64,000 nt of DNA from Halopseudomonas salina (GCF_008641105.1 NZ_VTTI01000003.1:208981-272980), one strand, 5' to 3'. Positions 9,072-18,819 are shown, numbered from the stretch's first letter. Notes: a model not told the origin generated them from the sequence alone. A program made the numbers and translations.

Positions 9072-9107
9072 TTGACCAGCTGCGTTAGCTGCAGCCCCCC
9101 TGGTCAA
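9072..9107. repeat. Inverted repeat upstream of ycaO
   Basis: TTGACCAG (9072-9079) and CTGGTCAA (9100-9107) form a perfect 8-bp inverted repeat around a GC-rich centre that has its own CTGC/GCAG pairing. It lies about 110 bases upstream of ycaO (minus strand) and 90 upstream of the cyclase gene. It may be an operator or a leader hairpin. A second, weaker structure at 9149-9162 (AGCGC, CTTT, GCGCT) has a T-run on the minus strand. Confidence 0.4.
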
Positions 9108-9192
9108 GGCAAAGCCCGGCCCTCCCGCGGGCTGCGAACGCTCAAAAAAGCGCCTTTGCGCTAGCGAACCGTCCAAGAGTCCCAGTATAGTA

Positions 9193-10572
9193 ATGGCCAT
9201 GACGACAACCCCTCCCCTACCTCACGACAAGCTGCTCGACCTTCTACTCGATGTTGTCTGCGTGGTAGATATCGAGGGTCGGTTTCTTTCAGTCAGCGCA
9301 GCCAGCGAACAGGTGTTCGGCTACCGGCCCGAGGAGATGATCGGCCGCACGGCTTTCGAGCTGATGCACCCCGAGGACCGCGATCATTCGCTGAAGATGG
9401 TCGAGCAGATCAATTCGGGTAGCCCCTCCCAGGACCATGAAAATCGTTACGTCCACAAAGATGGGCGCATCGTGCACGTGATGTGGTCCGCGCGCTGGCT
9501 TGATGCCGAGCAGGTAAGGGTTGGCGTTGCACGGGACATAACCGGCCGCAAACGCGCCGAAGCAGTCCAGGCAGCGCTGTATGCGATATCAGAAGTTGCT
9601 CACGCGGCGGGGGATCTGCGCATGCTCTATGCGCGAGTGCATCAGGTCATCGGGAAATTGCTACCCGCCGACAATTTCTTTGTGGCGCTGTACGATGCCC
9701 CCAGCAATCAACTCAGTTTCCCATACTACGTTGACCAGTTCGATCCACCGCCGCCATCCCAGCCACTGGATTCGGGAACTCTGAGCGCTGAGGTTATCCG
9801 CTCAGGCAAGGCCCTGTTGCTCACACCCGAAACGGCCGAGCAACTGCTGGCAAAGATAGGCACGGTGGCGGGCAAGCATTCCCTGGACTGGCTGGGCGTG
9901 CCTCTGATAGCCGGAACCGAGATCATCGGAGCCCTGGTACTGCAGAGTTATTCGGGTGACGTGCGTTACAACGATCAGGACCTGGAACTGCTTCAGTTCG
10001 TTTCCAGCCAGGTGGCGACCGCAATTGAGCGCAAGCGCACACACTCCCGCCTGGAGTTTCTTGCCCAATACGACCAACTGACCGAACTGCCCAACCGGGC
10101 GCTATTCCTGGATCGCTTGCAGGCGTCCCTGACAAGGGCGCAGCGCGGCACTTTGCGTCTTGCCGTGCTTTATCTGGATATGGATAACTTCAAGCTGATC
10201 AACGACACCTATGGCCATTCCACAGGCGATCTCTTGCTGAAGGAGGTTGCTGGGCGCCTCAGAAAATGTGTCCGTGATTCAGACACGATCGGCCGTCTTG
10301 GCGGTGACGAATTTGCCATCTTGCTGGACAACATCGCCAAGCCAGGAGATGCAGCTATGGTCGCCGACAAGATAATCGCGGCCCTGAGCAACCCCTATCA
10401 ACTGGAGGGCCAGACCTTGATCAGCAGCCCGAGCCTGGGTATTGCCATTTATCCAGAGCACGGCCAGAGCGAACAGCAACTGGTGCGGCTCGCCGACGAG
10501 GCCATGTATGTAGCCAAGCGCAGCGGCGGCAATTGCTACAGGACAGCCGCAAATTCAACCGCGACCCGGTAA
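9193..10572 (+). CDS. PAS-GAF-GGDEF diguanylate cyclase
   Basis: 459 residues, soluble. Residues 12-120 are a PAS domain (FGYRPEEMIG, ARDITGRKRAE), residues 130-280 a GAF domain, and residues 285-450 a GGDEF domain with the intact signature GGDEF at 370-374. An RxxD inhibitory site (Arg361-Asp364) sits exactly five residues before it. It should therefore make cyclic di-GMP from GTP with product inhibition, under control of signals sensed by PAS and GAF. The PAS ligand is not evident. The ATG at 9193 has no clear ribosome site, and an ATG two codons on is an alternative. The convergent neighbour is a GH114 exopolysaccharide-type hydrolase, which would fit a biofilm role. Confidence 0.9.
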   Translation: MAMTTTPPLPHDKLLDLLLDVVCVVDIEGRFLSVSAASEQVFGYRPEEMIGRTAFELMHPEDRDHSLKMVEQINSGSPSQDHENRYVHKDGRIVHVMWSARWLDAEQVRVGVARDITGRKRAEAVQAALYAISEVAHAAGDLRMLYARVHQVIGKLLPADNFFVALYDAPSNQLSFPYYVDQFDPPPPSQPLDSGTLSAEVIRSGKALLLTPETAEQLLAKIGTVAGKHSLDWLGVPLIAGTEIIGALVLQSYSGDVRYNDQDLELLQFVSSQVATAIERKRTHSRLEFLAQYDQLTELPNRALFLDRLQASLTRAQRGTLRLAVLYLDMDNFKLINDTYGHSTGDLLLKEVAGRLRKCVRDSDTIGRLGGDEFAILLDNIAKPGDAAMVADKIIAALSNPYQLEGQTLISSPSLGIAIYPEHGQSEQQLVRLADEAMYVAKRSGGNCYRTAANSTATR

Positions 10573-10593
10573 ATCCGCGATTTATAGTGATTA

Positions 10594-11475
10594 TCAGGTT
10601 GAGCTTGGGCAAGCGATTCGAAAGCTGTCATTCAGAGCGACCGGCAAAACCAGCGTGCTGAACCTGAACTCCTCAGCGGCGGCGCACAGGGCTCCGATCG
10701 ATGGATCATCCCGGGACAAATCGTTATCTTCTGCCGGGTATTCCGCATTCAACACAGGCTTGCCAGCTTGGATAAATGCCAGCAGTTTGTGGCACTCGTT
10801 GTACTGGAAGCACTGCTCGTTGATTGAAAAATCAAAGTAATCAACCAGGGCTTCAATCTGTTCAAGGCCGTTCTTCAAGCCAACCCCAAGCCCACGGCGA
10901 CGCGCCTCGTTGGCTATAAAGCGGTTATAGGCCAGTTGATCCTCGGCGGTTAAAGCAAAGCCGGTGCCCTCCAGATAACCCTGCACGTTATCGGGCTCTA
11001 CGGCATCACAGCCCTTGTGCGCTGCCAGGTCCAGTCGTTCAGTCATGATCCGGCGCACGTTGTTTGAGCGGATATCCAGCCAACGCTCGGCAGGCCAGCC
11101 CCGCACGCCATCACCCAGGTCGCTATTGTTGAACTGATAGCGGTCTGCACGGTAATTCTCGTAAGTACCTGCGGAAAAATAGCAGATGACCTTGCGGCCT
11201 TCCGCCTGCAGGGAGTCGATAGTTGATTCGGGCGTGTTGAACAGGTCGATATTGTAGATATCGGCATCGTAGTCAGTATTCAACGGATGCTCATCGCTGA
11301 CATACAGCTGCCACTGCCAGGTCACGCCCAAGGGCGGTCTGTACCAGTCAGCTTCCTTGACCGCGGCCATCTCGGTAGCCTCTGGTATCACCGCTTCCGG
11401 TGCGGGGCCGTTGGTCCCATAACAGCCGAAACTTGCCAGGGCCAAACCCGCTACAAACCACTTGAGCTTTTGCAT
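10594..11475 (-). CDS. Endo alpha-1,4 polygalactosaminidase-like lipoprotein (GH114)
   Basis: About 293 residues. A short signal peptide ends at a cysteine (ALASFGC), so this is probably a lipoprotein, although the lipobox is imperfect. The mature part matches the GH114 family: WQWQLY, DADIYNIDLF, KVICYFSAGTYE, WLDIR, and VEPDNVQGY with the acidic residues expected in this TIM-barrel family. GH114 enzymes cut alpha-1,4-linked galactosamine polymers, and a GH114-like domain occurs in PelA. The ATG at 11475 is chosen because GAGG lies 8 bases upstream. It is convergent with the cyclase gene, ending 21 bases from it. No pel genes are in view. Confidence 0.8.
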   Translation of the reverse strand: MQKLKWFVAGLALASFGCYGTNGPAPEAVIPEATEMAAVKEADWYRPPLGVTWQWQLYVSDEHPLNTDYDADIYNIDLFNTPESTIDSLQAEGRKVICYFSAGTYENYRADRYQFNNSDLGDGVRGWPAERWLDIRSNNVRRIMTERLDLAAHKGCDAVEPDNVQGYLEGTGFALTAEDQLAYNRFIANEARRRGLGVGLKNGLEQIEALVDYFDFSINEQCFQYNECHKLLAFIQAGKPVLNAEYPAEDNDLSRDDPSIGALCAAAEEFRFSTLVLPVALNDSFRIACPSST

Positions 11476-11597
11476 TCGCCATCCTCTGCAGGTGGACAAA
11501 TACAGTAGCACGCGTAGTACTTACCGCCGCAAGTCCGCCGCAGTTCCTGACGAGGGAATGGGTCAGCCGCCTGGGTGCTAGAGCATCAGCTATGGAG

Positions 11598-13616
11598 TCA
11601 GTTGCGACCCCGCAGCTTGTTGACCAGATCCTGAACCCGGCCTTTGACTTCGTCGACTGTCTGGCTTTCCTTGAGCGTAGTTCGAAGGCTCTGAAGCTGA
11701 CTTTCGAACAACCCGGGCTTGTGCAGATCGCTGGCATCCTCGTTCCGGCCCAGTGGGAGAACGTGTTCGAAATAAGTGCCACTGAGAATACGCCGCAGAA
11801 TACCCTCCCCCACAAATGCCTCGTCACTGTTCAGCGTGCGAGTAGCGCGTAACAGGCGACGCAAATCGTATTGCCCGGGGTAGATGTCGGGGACCTGCTT
11901 CTTGATACCAAGAAGACTGTAAACACCGATACGGGCCGTCCTTACCGAGCTTTCCAGGGTGAAAACCACGTCGTTATGGGTTTCCACAAACTGCCCCATG
12001 CATGCCAAATTGGTGCAGCCTGCGGGTATCACCTGTGGGCGGTCGCCCCTGGCCCTTGGCATGAATTGAGACGTAATGAAGGGCATCAGTGCGATACGTG
12101 ATCTGGTTGCGGCAACTATAGCCTCAAGCTGGTCAATCAGGCCAAGGTGATAACACATCTCGGCCAGCACTTCCTTGCCGGTGCACTCGGGCATTGGCTT
12201 TTTCACATAATCGCCGGGCTTGTCCATCAACAGGGCATAGGTCCAGAGCACTATTACGTCGTCAGGCTGATCGGGAAAGTGCGGTTGGCGATTACAGGTA
12301 AAACTCATCAGCCAGGCGGAGTCGGTAAAGGTAATAATCCCGCCCGAAGCCGTGAAACCCGAATAGGGGTCGTTGACCGACAGCTCCTTGAGCTTGTCCA
12401 TCAATGGCGAGGGCCTGCAAGTGAGCGTTACCGACTCCCATGTTGAGCGTGGAATGTCGCCACAAAACTTTTCCGGCCTGCCGAATATGTCCGATTGTGC
12501 TGCAAGATTCTTCCAGAGTTGCCAGCCGGATCCGGTACCGGCACGGCTTCTGTCATTCAGCTGTGGGGCAGTGTCGTCATCCGCGTAGACGGTGTCTTCG
12601 GTCATCGAGCCGGTGGTGACCAAAACCAGATCACTGGGCGCGACATTAACTATCTTGTTGCCATCACTGCTACGGCACTGAATGCTGTTGACGGTTCTGA
12701 TGCCATTCTGGGTAACCATTCCCAGGTTTTCGACAATGGTATCGTACTCGATATTCACGCCCTGGTCCTTGAGCCAACTCATAAGCGGCCGGACAAAGCT
12801 GTCGTACTGGTTGTACTTCGGGAAGACCAGTGACGTCATGTCGTTAAGGCCATCCATCAGGTGCAGGAAACGGTGCATGTACAGCTTCATTTCCAGTGCC
12901 GAATGCCAGTTCTGGAAGGCGAACATGGTGCGCCACAGGGTGTAGAAGTTGGTTTCCAGAAAGCCTGCGCTAAACCATTGCTCGACGGTGACATCATCGA
13001 GATCCTCCTTGCGTGCCAGCAACAGCTTGATGATCTCCAGCTGCTGGCGTTTGCTGAGGTTCATGGTCGAGAAATCCTTGATTTTTCCCTGTTTCTCCAT
13101 CAGGCGCGCTTTTGACCAGTTCTTGTCGGCATCATTGACGATGCGGTACTCGTCCAGCACGGTAAATGGCGCTGGCAGCTCCAGGGCTGGTATCTCGGAG
13201 AAAACGTCCCAGAAGTTCTGGTAGGTCATCTCCATTTCACGGCCGCCGCGCACGATGTAGCCGTCCGTTGGATTGCCGGCGCCATCCAGCGAGCCACCTT
13301 CTATGCCCTGCTCCTCGAGAAAGGTGATATTGGCGGCGGGCATGTGACCGTCACGAATCAGGAAGAAGGCAGCAGACAGGCCTGCGATACCGCCACCGAC
13401 GATCCAGGCGCGACGCTCCGCAACACCCGGTGTCGGAAGGGGCCGGTGATTGGTGTAGCTTCCGTGCAGGTCAGCCGGTGGCAACGGCGTGTCGGTACCA
13501 TTGTGCAATCGTTTTGCCGAGGCATCTGGCGCGGTATCAATGCTCTGTTTTTCGAGGGCATCAATGTGGGCTTTCAGCTTTGAATCAGACGCTTTTTCGG
13601 GGGCGGGGCTGTTCAT
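11598..13616 (-). CDS. ohyA: Oleate hydratase
   Basis: A 672-residue FAD protein of the myosin-cross-reactive-antigen family, which adds water across the cis-9 double bond of oleic acid to give 10-hydroxystearate. The dinucleotide-binding glycines are in [15 protein letters not shown] (about residues 71-85). The family hallmarks EGGSLDGAG and [15 protein letters not shown], which contact substrate and FAD, are intact. Length agrees with the larger members of the family. It may detoxify free unsaturated fatty acids at the membrane. The divergent neighbour is a hotdog thioesterase-like gene, which could belong to the same fatty-acid theme. Confidence 0.93.
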   Translation of the reverse strand: MNSPAPEKASDSKLKAHIDALEKQSIDTAPDASAKRLHNGTDTPLPPADLHGSYTNHRPLPTPGVAERRAWIVGGGIAGLSAAFFLIRDGHMPAANITFLEEQGIEGGSLDGAGNPTDGYIVRGGREMEMTYQNFWDVFSEIPALELPAPFTVLDEYRIVNDADKNWSKARLMEKQGKIKDFSTMNLSKRQQLEIIKLLLARKEDLDDVTVEQWFSAGFLETNFYTLWRTMFAFQNWHSALEMKLYMHRFLHLMDGLNDMTSLVFPKYNQYDSFVRPLMSWLKDQGVNIEYDTIVENLGMVTQNGIRTVNSIQCRSSDGNKIVNVAPSDLVLVTTGSMTEDTVYADDDTAPQLNDRSRAGTGSGWQLWKNLAAQSDIFGRPEKFCGDIPRSTWESVTLTCRPSPLMDKLKELSVNDPYSGFTASGGIITFTDSAWLMSFTCNRQPHFPDQPDDVIVLWTYALLMDKPGDYVKKPMPECTGKEVLAEMCYHLGLIDQLEAIVAATRSRIALMPFITSQFMPRARGDRPQVIPAGCTNLACMGQFVETHNDVVFTLESSVRTARIGVYSLLGIKKQVPDIYPGQYDLRRLLRATRTLNSDEAFVGEGILRRILSGTYFEHVLPLGRNEDASDLHKPGLFESQLQSLRTTLKESQTVDEVKGRVQDLVNKLRGRN

Positions 13617-13815
13617 TCAAACATTTCCTTGTCTGGTTGGTGAATTGATCTAGCAGATAGACCCAGATTGTTCAGCAGCGGTTCAATGAATTCGGGAGGC
13701 AAACTGAGCCGCGGCCAAATACACCAACATCAGCAGTCTGGATGTTGCTGCACCTGTGTGCTGCGAAGAGAATCAAGCGGGTAAGATGAGGCATTACACG
13801 TACACCGGAGAGAAC

Positions 13816-14517
13816 ATGACCAGCACAACACTGCATATTGCCCGGCGTTTCTGCGGGCCGCCGAACAGCGGCAACGGGGGCTACGTTTCCGGCCTTGTCG
13901 CCAGGCACATGGAGCAGCCTTGCCAGGTGACCCTGCACGCGCCGCCGCCCCTGGATACCGATCTGCAACTGCACCAGCATGAGGACGGACTACAGTTGAA
14001 GCACGGCGAGCAACTGCTGGCCAGTGCTCGTCCATACACCTTTGATATGGAAATCCCGGCTGCGCCATCCTTGCAGGAGGCCGAAGAAGCTCAGCAACGC
14101 TTTGTCGGCGTGCGCCATGACTTGCCAGGCTGCTTTGTATGCGGTACCAACCGTGACGCCGGGGACGGCCTGCGCATCTTCGCCGGCGAAGTATGCGAGC
14201 ATCAGGAGCGGGTCGCTGCACTCTGGCAGCCCGCGGCGGATCTGGCTGACGCCGATGGCAATGTTGCCAGCGAGTATCTCTGGGCCGCCCTGGATTGCCC
14301 GGGCTTCTTCGCGGTCAAACCGGTCTCCGACATGGCCTTGCTGGGGCGCTACAGCGCCCGGCTAGAGCAGTCCGTACAAGCCGGGGAAACCCTGATCGTA
14401 TCGGCCTGGGCAATCAGCCACGATGGCCGCAAACATAATGCCGGCAGCGCCCTGTTTCGCAGTGACGGCCAGCGTGTAGCCTGCGCTGAAGCAACGTGGA
14501 TCAGCCTCAAACGTTGA
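13816..14517 (+). CDS. Hotdog-fold thioesterase-like protein
   Basis: About 233 residues. The segment CFVCGTNRDAGDGLRIF near residue 112 resembles the FxCGxxNPxGLxL signature of the THEM4/PaaI-type hotdog proteins, and the following half fits a hotdog core with SEYLWAALDCPG. The N-terminal half (RFCGPPNSGNGGYVSGL) also looks hotdog-like, so this may be a tandem double-hotdog protein. The ATG at 13816 is chosen for GGAG 7 bases upstream. Acyl-CoA hydrolysis is inferred. The next gene starts 161 bases downstream with its own ribosome site. Confidence 0.6.
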   Translation: MTSTTLHIARRFCGPPNSGNGGYVSGLVARHMEQPCQVTLHAPPPLDTDLQLHQHEDGLQLKHGEQLLASARPYTFDMEIPAAPSLQEAEEAQQRFVGVRHDLPGCFVCGTNRDAGDGLRIFAGEVCEHQERVAALWQPAADLADADGNVASEYLWAALDCPGFFAVKPVSDMALLGRYSARLEQSVQAGETLIVSAWAISHDGRKHNAGSALFRSDGQRVACAEATWISLKR

Positions 14518-14678
14518 GCAACTCATCGCCGGCTGCCCGCCAGCCGGTTTCTATTTCTGCCAGCCGGCAACCGCTCGGAACCAACCGGAACTTTCAACCG
14601 CTCCATCCTCTCCTATCCCGTGTACTGCACTGTTTTGCGCCAAGCACTCCCCCGCCTGCTGCCATCAAAGGACACGAT

Positions 14679-15890
14679 ATGGATCTGAAAAGTGGTTATC
14701 CCTTCTGGGCTGTCAAAAATGGCCTTATGTGTGAATTTCCCCAGCTCAAGGCTGATACCAGCTGCGATGTAGTAGTAGTGGGCGCGGGAATTACAGGATC
14801 ACTGATCGCGGATGAGCTGGGTAAGAATGGCCTGGATGTAGTGGTGGTCGAGCAACGGGATGTTGCCTGGGGCAGCTCTGCGGCCAGCACCGCACTGCTG
14901 CAGTACGAGATCGATACCCACATGGTCGAGCTGGCTAAGATGTACGGTGAATTCCATGCACTGCAAGCCTATCAGGCGTGCGCAGACGCCATCATTGATC
15001 TGCGCGCTCTTGCCGAAGAGTTGGGCGATGTGGATTTTGCCATGCAGGAGAGTCTGTACTACGCCAGCAAACGCGGTCACAAATCGGTTCTACGTGAAGA
15101 ATATGAGCTGCGCGTCAAACACGGTTTCGATGCGCAGTGGCTGGATGCCAAGGAGCTGAAGGAGCGCTTTGGTATCAAGGCACCCTGCGCCATCCTGACC
15201 AAACTGGCTGCGCGTGTAGACCCCTACCGCATGGCATCCAAGCTCTTGCTGCGGCTGGCGGAACGCGGTGGCAGAGTCTTTGATCGCACGGTAATCGACA
15301 CCATCGACCCTTCCGAGAATGGCGTGACCCTGCGCACGCCCGCCGGCCTGCAGATTCAGGCTCAGCATGTGGTGATTGCAGCGGGTTATGCGTCCCAGAA
15401 CTGGTTGAAAAAGTCGGTGGCCAAAAACCGCAGTAGCTACGCCTTTATTACCGACCCCATCGATGAATCGGACCTGGGTCTGTTGGCCTCGACCATGGCA
15501 TGGGAGTCTGCCAGGCCCTATCTGTATATGCGTACCACAGGCGATGGCAGGCTTCTGGTTGGTGGCGACGATGACGATATGGACATTCCGGCGCGGCGCG
15601 ACGCTCGGGTGCAGAGCAAGGCCAAGGGCCTGTGCAAGAAAGTGCAAAAGCTGTTGCCTGACCTTGAGATACAACCGGCCTTCAGTTGGGGCGGTACCTT
15701 CGCCGAAACCGAAGACGGACTGCCCTTTTTCGGCGCACACCCTCAGTACGGCCCGCGGGTACAATTTGCGATGGCTTACGGCGGCAATGGAATCAGTTAC
15801 AGCATGATTGGGGCGGGCTTGTTGAGAGCCCATATTGAAGGTCGCTCACATCCCCTCACAGAGCTATTCGGCTTTGCGCGTACGGGTTAA
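14679..15890 (+). CDS. FAD-dependent oxidoreductase, DAO family
   Basis: About 403 residues. The N-terminal FAD-binding motif VVVVGAGITGSLIADEL is followed by GSSAASTALLQYE, and a C-terminal GGNGISYS closes the FAD site. This is the D-amino acid/glycine oxidase fold and closely resembles the gamma-glutamylputrescine oxidase/YgaF-like group that oxidises secondary amines. The true substrate is not known. The ATG at 14679 is preceded by AAAGGA; a much longer in-frame start at 14496 would overlap the previous gene and adds low-complexity sequence, so it is rejected. Confidence 0.85.
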   Translation: MDLKSGYPFWAVKNGLMCEFPQLKADTSCDVVVVGAGITGSLIADELGKNGLDVVVVEQRDVAWGSSAASTALLQYEIDTHMVELAKMYGEFHALQAYQACADAIIDLRALAEELGDVDFAMQESLYYASKRGHKSVLREEYELRVKHGFDAQWLDAKELKERFGIKAPCAILTKLAARVDPYRMASKLLLRLAERGGRVFDRTVIDTIDPSENGVTLRTPAGLQIQAQHVVIAAGYASQNWLKKSVAKNRSSYAFITDPIDESDLGLLASTMAWESARPYLYMRTTGDGRLLVGGDDDDMDIPARRDARVQSKAKGLCKKVQKLLPDLEIQPAFSWGGTFAETEDGLPFFGAHPQYGPRVQFAMAYGGNGISYSMIGAGLLRAHIEGRSHPLTELFGFARTG

Positions 15891-15913
15891 CTGTTGGGCG
15901 GGAGTAGCGCTAA

Positions 15914-16453
15914 TCAGGCGACCGGATCGAACTGCTCAACCAGCTCGCGGGCAATCTTCTCCAGCATGAAGGTTTCCCGCTGGATCGACTGACCCATGGA
16001 TTTCTCCTGGCGGGTCATTACCTGGCGGTTGTGGCTCACAGCCTCATTGACAGAAATCCACATGGGCCGCATGCCGTTGGCAATCTCATAGCTCTCCATC
16101 CGCGAGTCCACCAGATCCGCCGCGACGTCACACACAAAGAAATGTGAGGTCATGTGCATCAGATCGTAATCAGGCTTCCAGTGCGGGCGGTATTCCTCGA
16201 TAAATCCGAAATGCTCCTTGACCTGCACGTCACGGGCGCCGGTTTCTTCTTCCAGTTCGCGAACCAGCGCTACGGCTATATCCTCGCCCTCGTCTATACC
16301 GCCGCCAGGCAAGCTGAAATCGTTATAGCGCTCGGTAAACAGCAGCAGAATCCGGTCTTCACGCAACACGATGCCACGCGCAGCATGCCGCCTGAGAATA
16401 CGGCCCTCACGGCTGGTGAGCTCGGGGTGGATCAGTTCGTGGAGAAGCTTCAT
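15914..16453 (-). CDS. Nudix hydrolase
   Basis: 179 residues. The Nudix box is complete: GGIDEGEDIAVALVRELEEE (G-x5-E-x7-REVxEE-type) followed by TGA, at about residues 51-73. This binds Mg2+ and cleaves a nucleoside diphosphate linked to another group X. The region before the box (LLLFTERYNDFSLPGG) and the long C-terminal helix suggest an NTP- or sugar-nucleotide-cleaning enzyme, but no substrate can be named. It lies 60 bases past the start-codon side of the kinase gene's end on the same strand. Confidence 0.9.
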   Translation of the reverse strand: MKLLHELIHPELTSREGRILRRHAARGIVLREDRILLLFTERYNDFSLPGGGIDEGEDIAVALVRELEEETGARDVQVKEHFGFIEEYRPHWKPDYDLMHMTSHFFVCDVAADLVDSRMESYEIANGMRPMWISVNEAVSHNRQVMTRQEKSMGQSIQRETFMLEKIARELVEQFDPVA

Positions 16454-16534
16454 ACGTACATCCGGTAGTCGGGGTTCGGAAAACCCGCGATTCTACCGGT
16501 GCAGGAGATAAATTTCACTGTTCAGCGCAAGTGA

Positions 16535-17578
16535 TCAGGCATCCCGGGGGTAAGGCCGCAGCCCCAGCAACATCTCGGACTTGTCGGTAAGCGGCTCGTC
16601 CATCAGTTGCTGCTCGGTGTAAGCGGCGAGTTCGCCACGCAAAAGGGCATAGACCGCCTCGCGATCCTGGCTGGTGTCGAGTTCCACGCATTTGCCCTTC
16701 GACCTGAACAGCTCGACGGTTGGCAGGGTTTCTTCCTTGAAGGTATCGAACCGCAGCTTCATTGCCTCGACGTTGTCATCGGCGCGGCCCGAGTATTTGG
16801 CACGGCCCAGAATGCGCTGTTCAAGTACCGGGAACGGGCATTCGAAATACAGCATGACGGGCAGCTCGGCTTCGCGACCAAAGACCTCGTACCAGGCTTC
16901 CAGATTGGAGAGCGAGCGGGGAAAGCCATCGATCAGGAAATTGACCTTGCCGGTGGTGCGGGTGGTGCGCTCCATGGCGTCCTTGAGCAGACGCACAACA
17001 ATCTCGTTGGGCACCAGTTTACCGGCGGCGATGTATTCCTTGATGATCTCGGTTGTTGGCCCCCCGGCTTGCTGCTCTGCACGCAGCAAATCGCCGGTGG
17101 ACAGGTGGGTCCAGCCAAGCTGAATTTCCGCCAACTCGCACATGGTGCCCTTGCCTGCACCGGGGCCGCCAAGCACAAAGACCACATTGGGCTTCGGGCA
17201 AGGCTCACGCGGATCACAGTGATGAATCACGACCTTGGGCGCGGGCGCTACGCCCATCTTGTAGACATTCCACTCCCGGTCGGTTGGGGGTAACTCGTCT
17301 TCACAGGTGATCTCGTAAGCCAAATGGCCATCCAGACGGCTGATGCGCCAGGACTTGTAGCTGTTGGAGTAGGAAATCGCCGGACTTCTCGCTGCCTTGC
17401 CGTCGGCCCGGTCCCAGGCCATCTTGCCATTCCAGTAGCCCTGGCTGGAAACAACACCGGACTCGGATGTGGTGGGTGGCGCCTCGGACGGTACGTAGAG
17501 ACCATCGACCTCCGGCAGGCCAGATCCGGATACTTCAATAAACAGGGTGTTGGGGACATCTTTGGATGTTTCGGTCAT
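16535..17578 (-). CDS. Eukaryote-like UMP/CMP kinase with extra N-terminal domain
   Basis: About 347 residues. Residues 130-320 are an adenylate kinase-fold nucleoside monophosphate kinase whose sequence is much closer to eukaryotic UMP-CMP kinases than to bacterial Adk or Cmk: VVFVLGGPGAGKGT (P-loop 137-145), THLSTGDLLRAE, GKLVPNEI, NFLIDGFPRSLSNLEAW and SGRADDN all align with human CMPK1. The N-terminal 115 residues form a separate domain with YWNGKMAW, SPAISYSNSYKSWRISR and LDGHLAY; I do not recognise it as a named family, though I associate it with marine protist proteins. A 30-residue C-terminal tail follows. ATG 17578 has a weak GAGAG upstream; an ATG four codons earlier is possible. 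Transfer from a eukaryote is inferred. Confidence 0.8.
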   Translation of the reverse strand: MTETSKDVPNTLFIEVSGSGLPEVDGLYVPSEAPPTTSESGVVSSQGYWNGKMAWDRADGKAARSPAISYSNSYKSWRISRLDGHLAYEITCEDELPPTDREWNVYKMGVAPAPKVVIHHCDPREPCPKPNVVFVLGGPGAGKGTMCELAEIQLGWTHLSTGDLLRAEQQAGGPTTEIIKEYIAAGKLVPNEIVVRLLKDAMERTTRTTGKVNFLIDGFPRSLSNLEAWYEVFGREAELPVMLYFECPFPVLEQRILGRAKYSGRADDNVEAMKLRFDTFKEETLPTVELFRSKGKCVELDTSQDREAVYALLRGELAAYTEQQLMDEPLTDKSEMLLGLRPYPRDA

Positions 17579-17815
17579 GTGTACTCTCATGTTCGGTTGA
17601 CGACATATGAGGGAGCGTTTGCCTGCAAAAGCGACCTCGACGGGTTGGCGCCGATCACGGCGCGGCAAAGCGCGCCGGTTGCAACAGTCGGCAGCGGGGC
17701 CGAGATGGGGCGTTGGAGCCAGAAAGGAAGCAAGATTGTACCCTGAATTCCCCGGCTTTGCCCTCCCTTGGCATGGTTACTAGGCTAAGACCTAAAAGAG
17801 AAAGAGGAACTGATC

Positions 17816-18812
17816 GTGGAAGACAATTCCGCAGCTGAAATCGTTGTCATAGGCGCACTGGTAACTGCCACGAGCGTCGATCATCGGTATCGCCAACCTG
17901 ACGTTGGCGGCCGTACTCGGCTATGTGACCGCCCGCTATGCGCTTGGGCTCGAGCTGATCGCCTCTCTGGCTGTCGGCGTGGCAATGACCGCAACCAGTG
18001 TAGGGGTATCCCTTGCTTCCTGGGAGGAGCAAGGTCTGGTGGATACCCACAACGGCCGGCTGCTTCTTGATGTGGCTGAATTGGATGATATTGCCGGCGT
18101 GGTGCTGATGGGGTTATTGCTGGCGATCATCCCGACGCTGCAACAGGCCAACGGCCAGGTGTGGAGTATCCTGGGGAGCACAGCATGGAATTACGCCATC
18201 AAGTTCACGCTGTTCGCCGCAGGCTGCCTGCTGTTCAGCCAATATATGGAGAAGCCAATTACCCACTGGAGTCGACGCCTGGAAACCGACTCCGGCGTTA
18301 TGCAAACCATGCTTGGCCTTGCCGTGCTGATCGCAGCCATTTCCGGCTGGCTGGGTTTCTCGATGGCGGTGGGCGCGCTGTTTGCTGGCCTGGTATTCAG
18401 CCGCGATCCCGAAGCGGTCAATCGCGAAGCCAATTATGAAGACATCTACGCACTTCTGGCGCCCTTCTTCTTTATCGGTATTGGCCGCGAGATAGAACTG
18501 CAGGCATTGGCAGACAGCTGGACCTGGGGGCTGATCCTGGCTGCAGTGGCCATTGGCACCAAACTGGTCGGCGTAGGCCTCTCGGCCTGGCCTTTGATCG
18601 GGCGCAGTAGCGCCATGCTGCTGGCCGTAAGCATGGTGCCCCGCGCTGAAATCACCATGGTGGTGGCCCAGCAGGGCAAGCAGTTGGAGGTGCTGAGCGA
18701 GCAGCTCTACGCAGCATTAGTGGTGGTGACCGCGATCACCAGCCTGTTAGCACCTCTGGTGTTACGGCCGATGCTGCGTCGCGAGGCAGATCGCCCAAAA
18801 GCCTTTGACTGA
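17816..18812 (+). pseudogene. CPA2-family cation:proton antiporter, internally deleted and frameshifted
   Basis: From 17904 a continuous frame encodes about 302 residues of a monovalent cation:proton antiporter-2 membrane domain, including the conserved ATSVGVSL and LDVAELDDIAGVVL (paired acidic residues of the ion site) and a final PRAEITMV helix. The first four or so helices are missing. Just upstream, in another frame, a GTG at 17816 with AGAGGA before it encodes EDNSAAEIVVIGALVTATS, which looks like the true N-terminus running into helix 1. The two frames meet near 17877-17885. The simplest reading is a deletion of roughly 110 codons that also shifted frame. Expression of the 302-residue part from the TTG at 17904 cannot be excluded. 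No TrkA domain follows. Confidence 0.7.
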
Positions 18813-18819
18813 TGAGCAT

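Noticed and set aside
9144..9162. Terminator before ycaO on the minus strand
   Set aside because: The stem is only five base pairs and lies upstream of its gene; at best a weak leader structure, so it is not listed as a terminator.
14496..14678. Longer N-terminus for the FAD oxidoreductase
   Set aside because: The added 61 residues are low-complexity and overlap the previous gene; the ATG at 14679 has a good ribosome site and starts just before the FAD motif.
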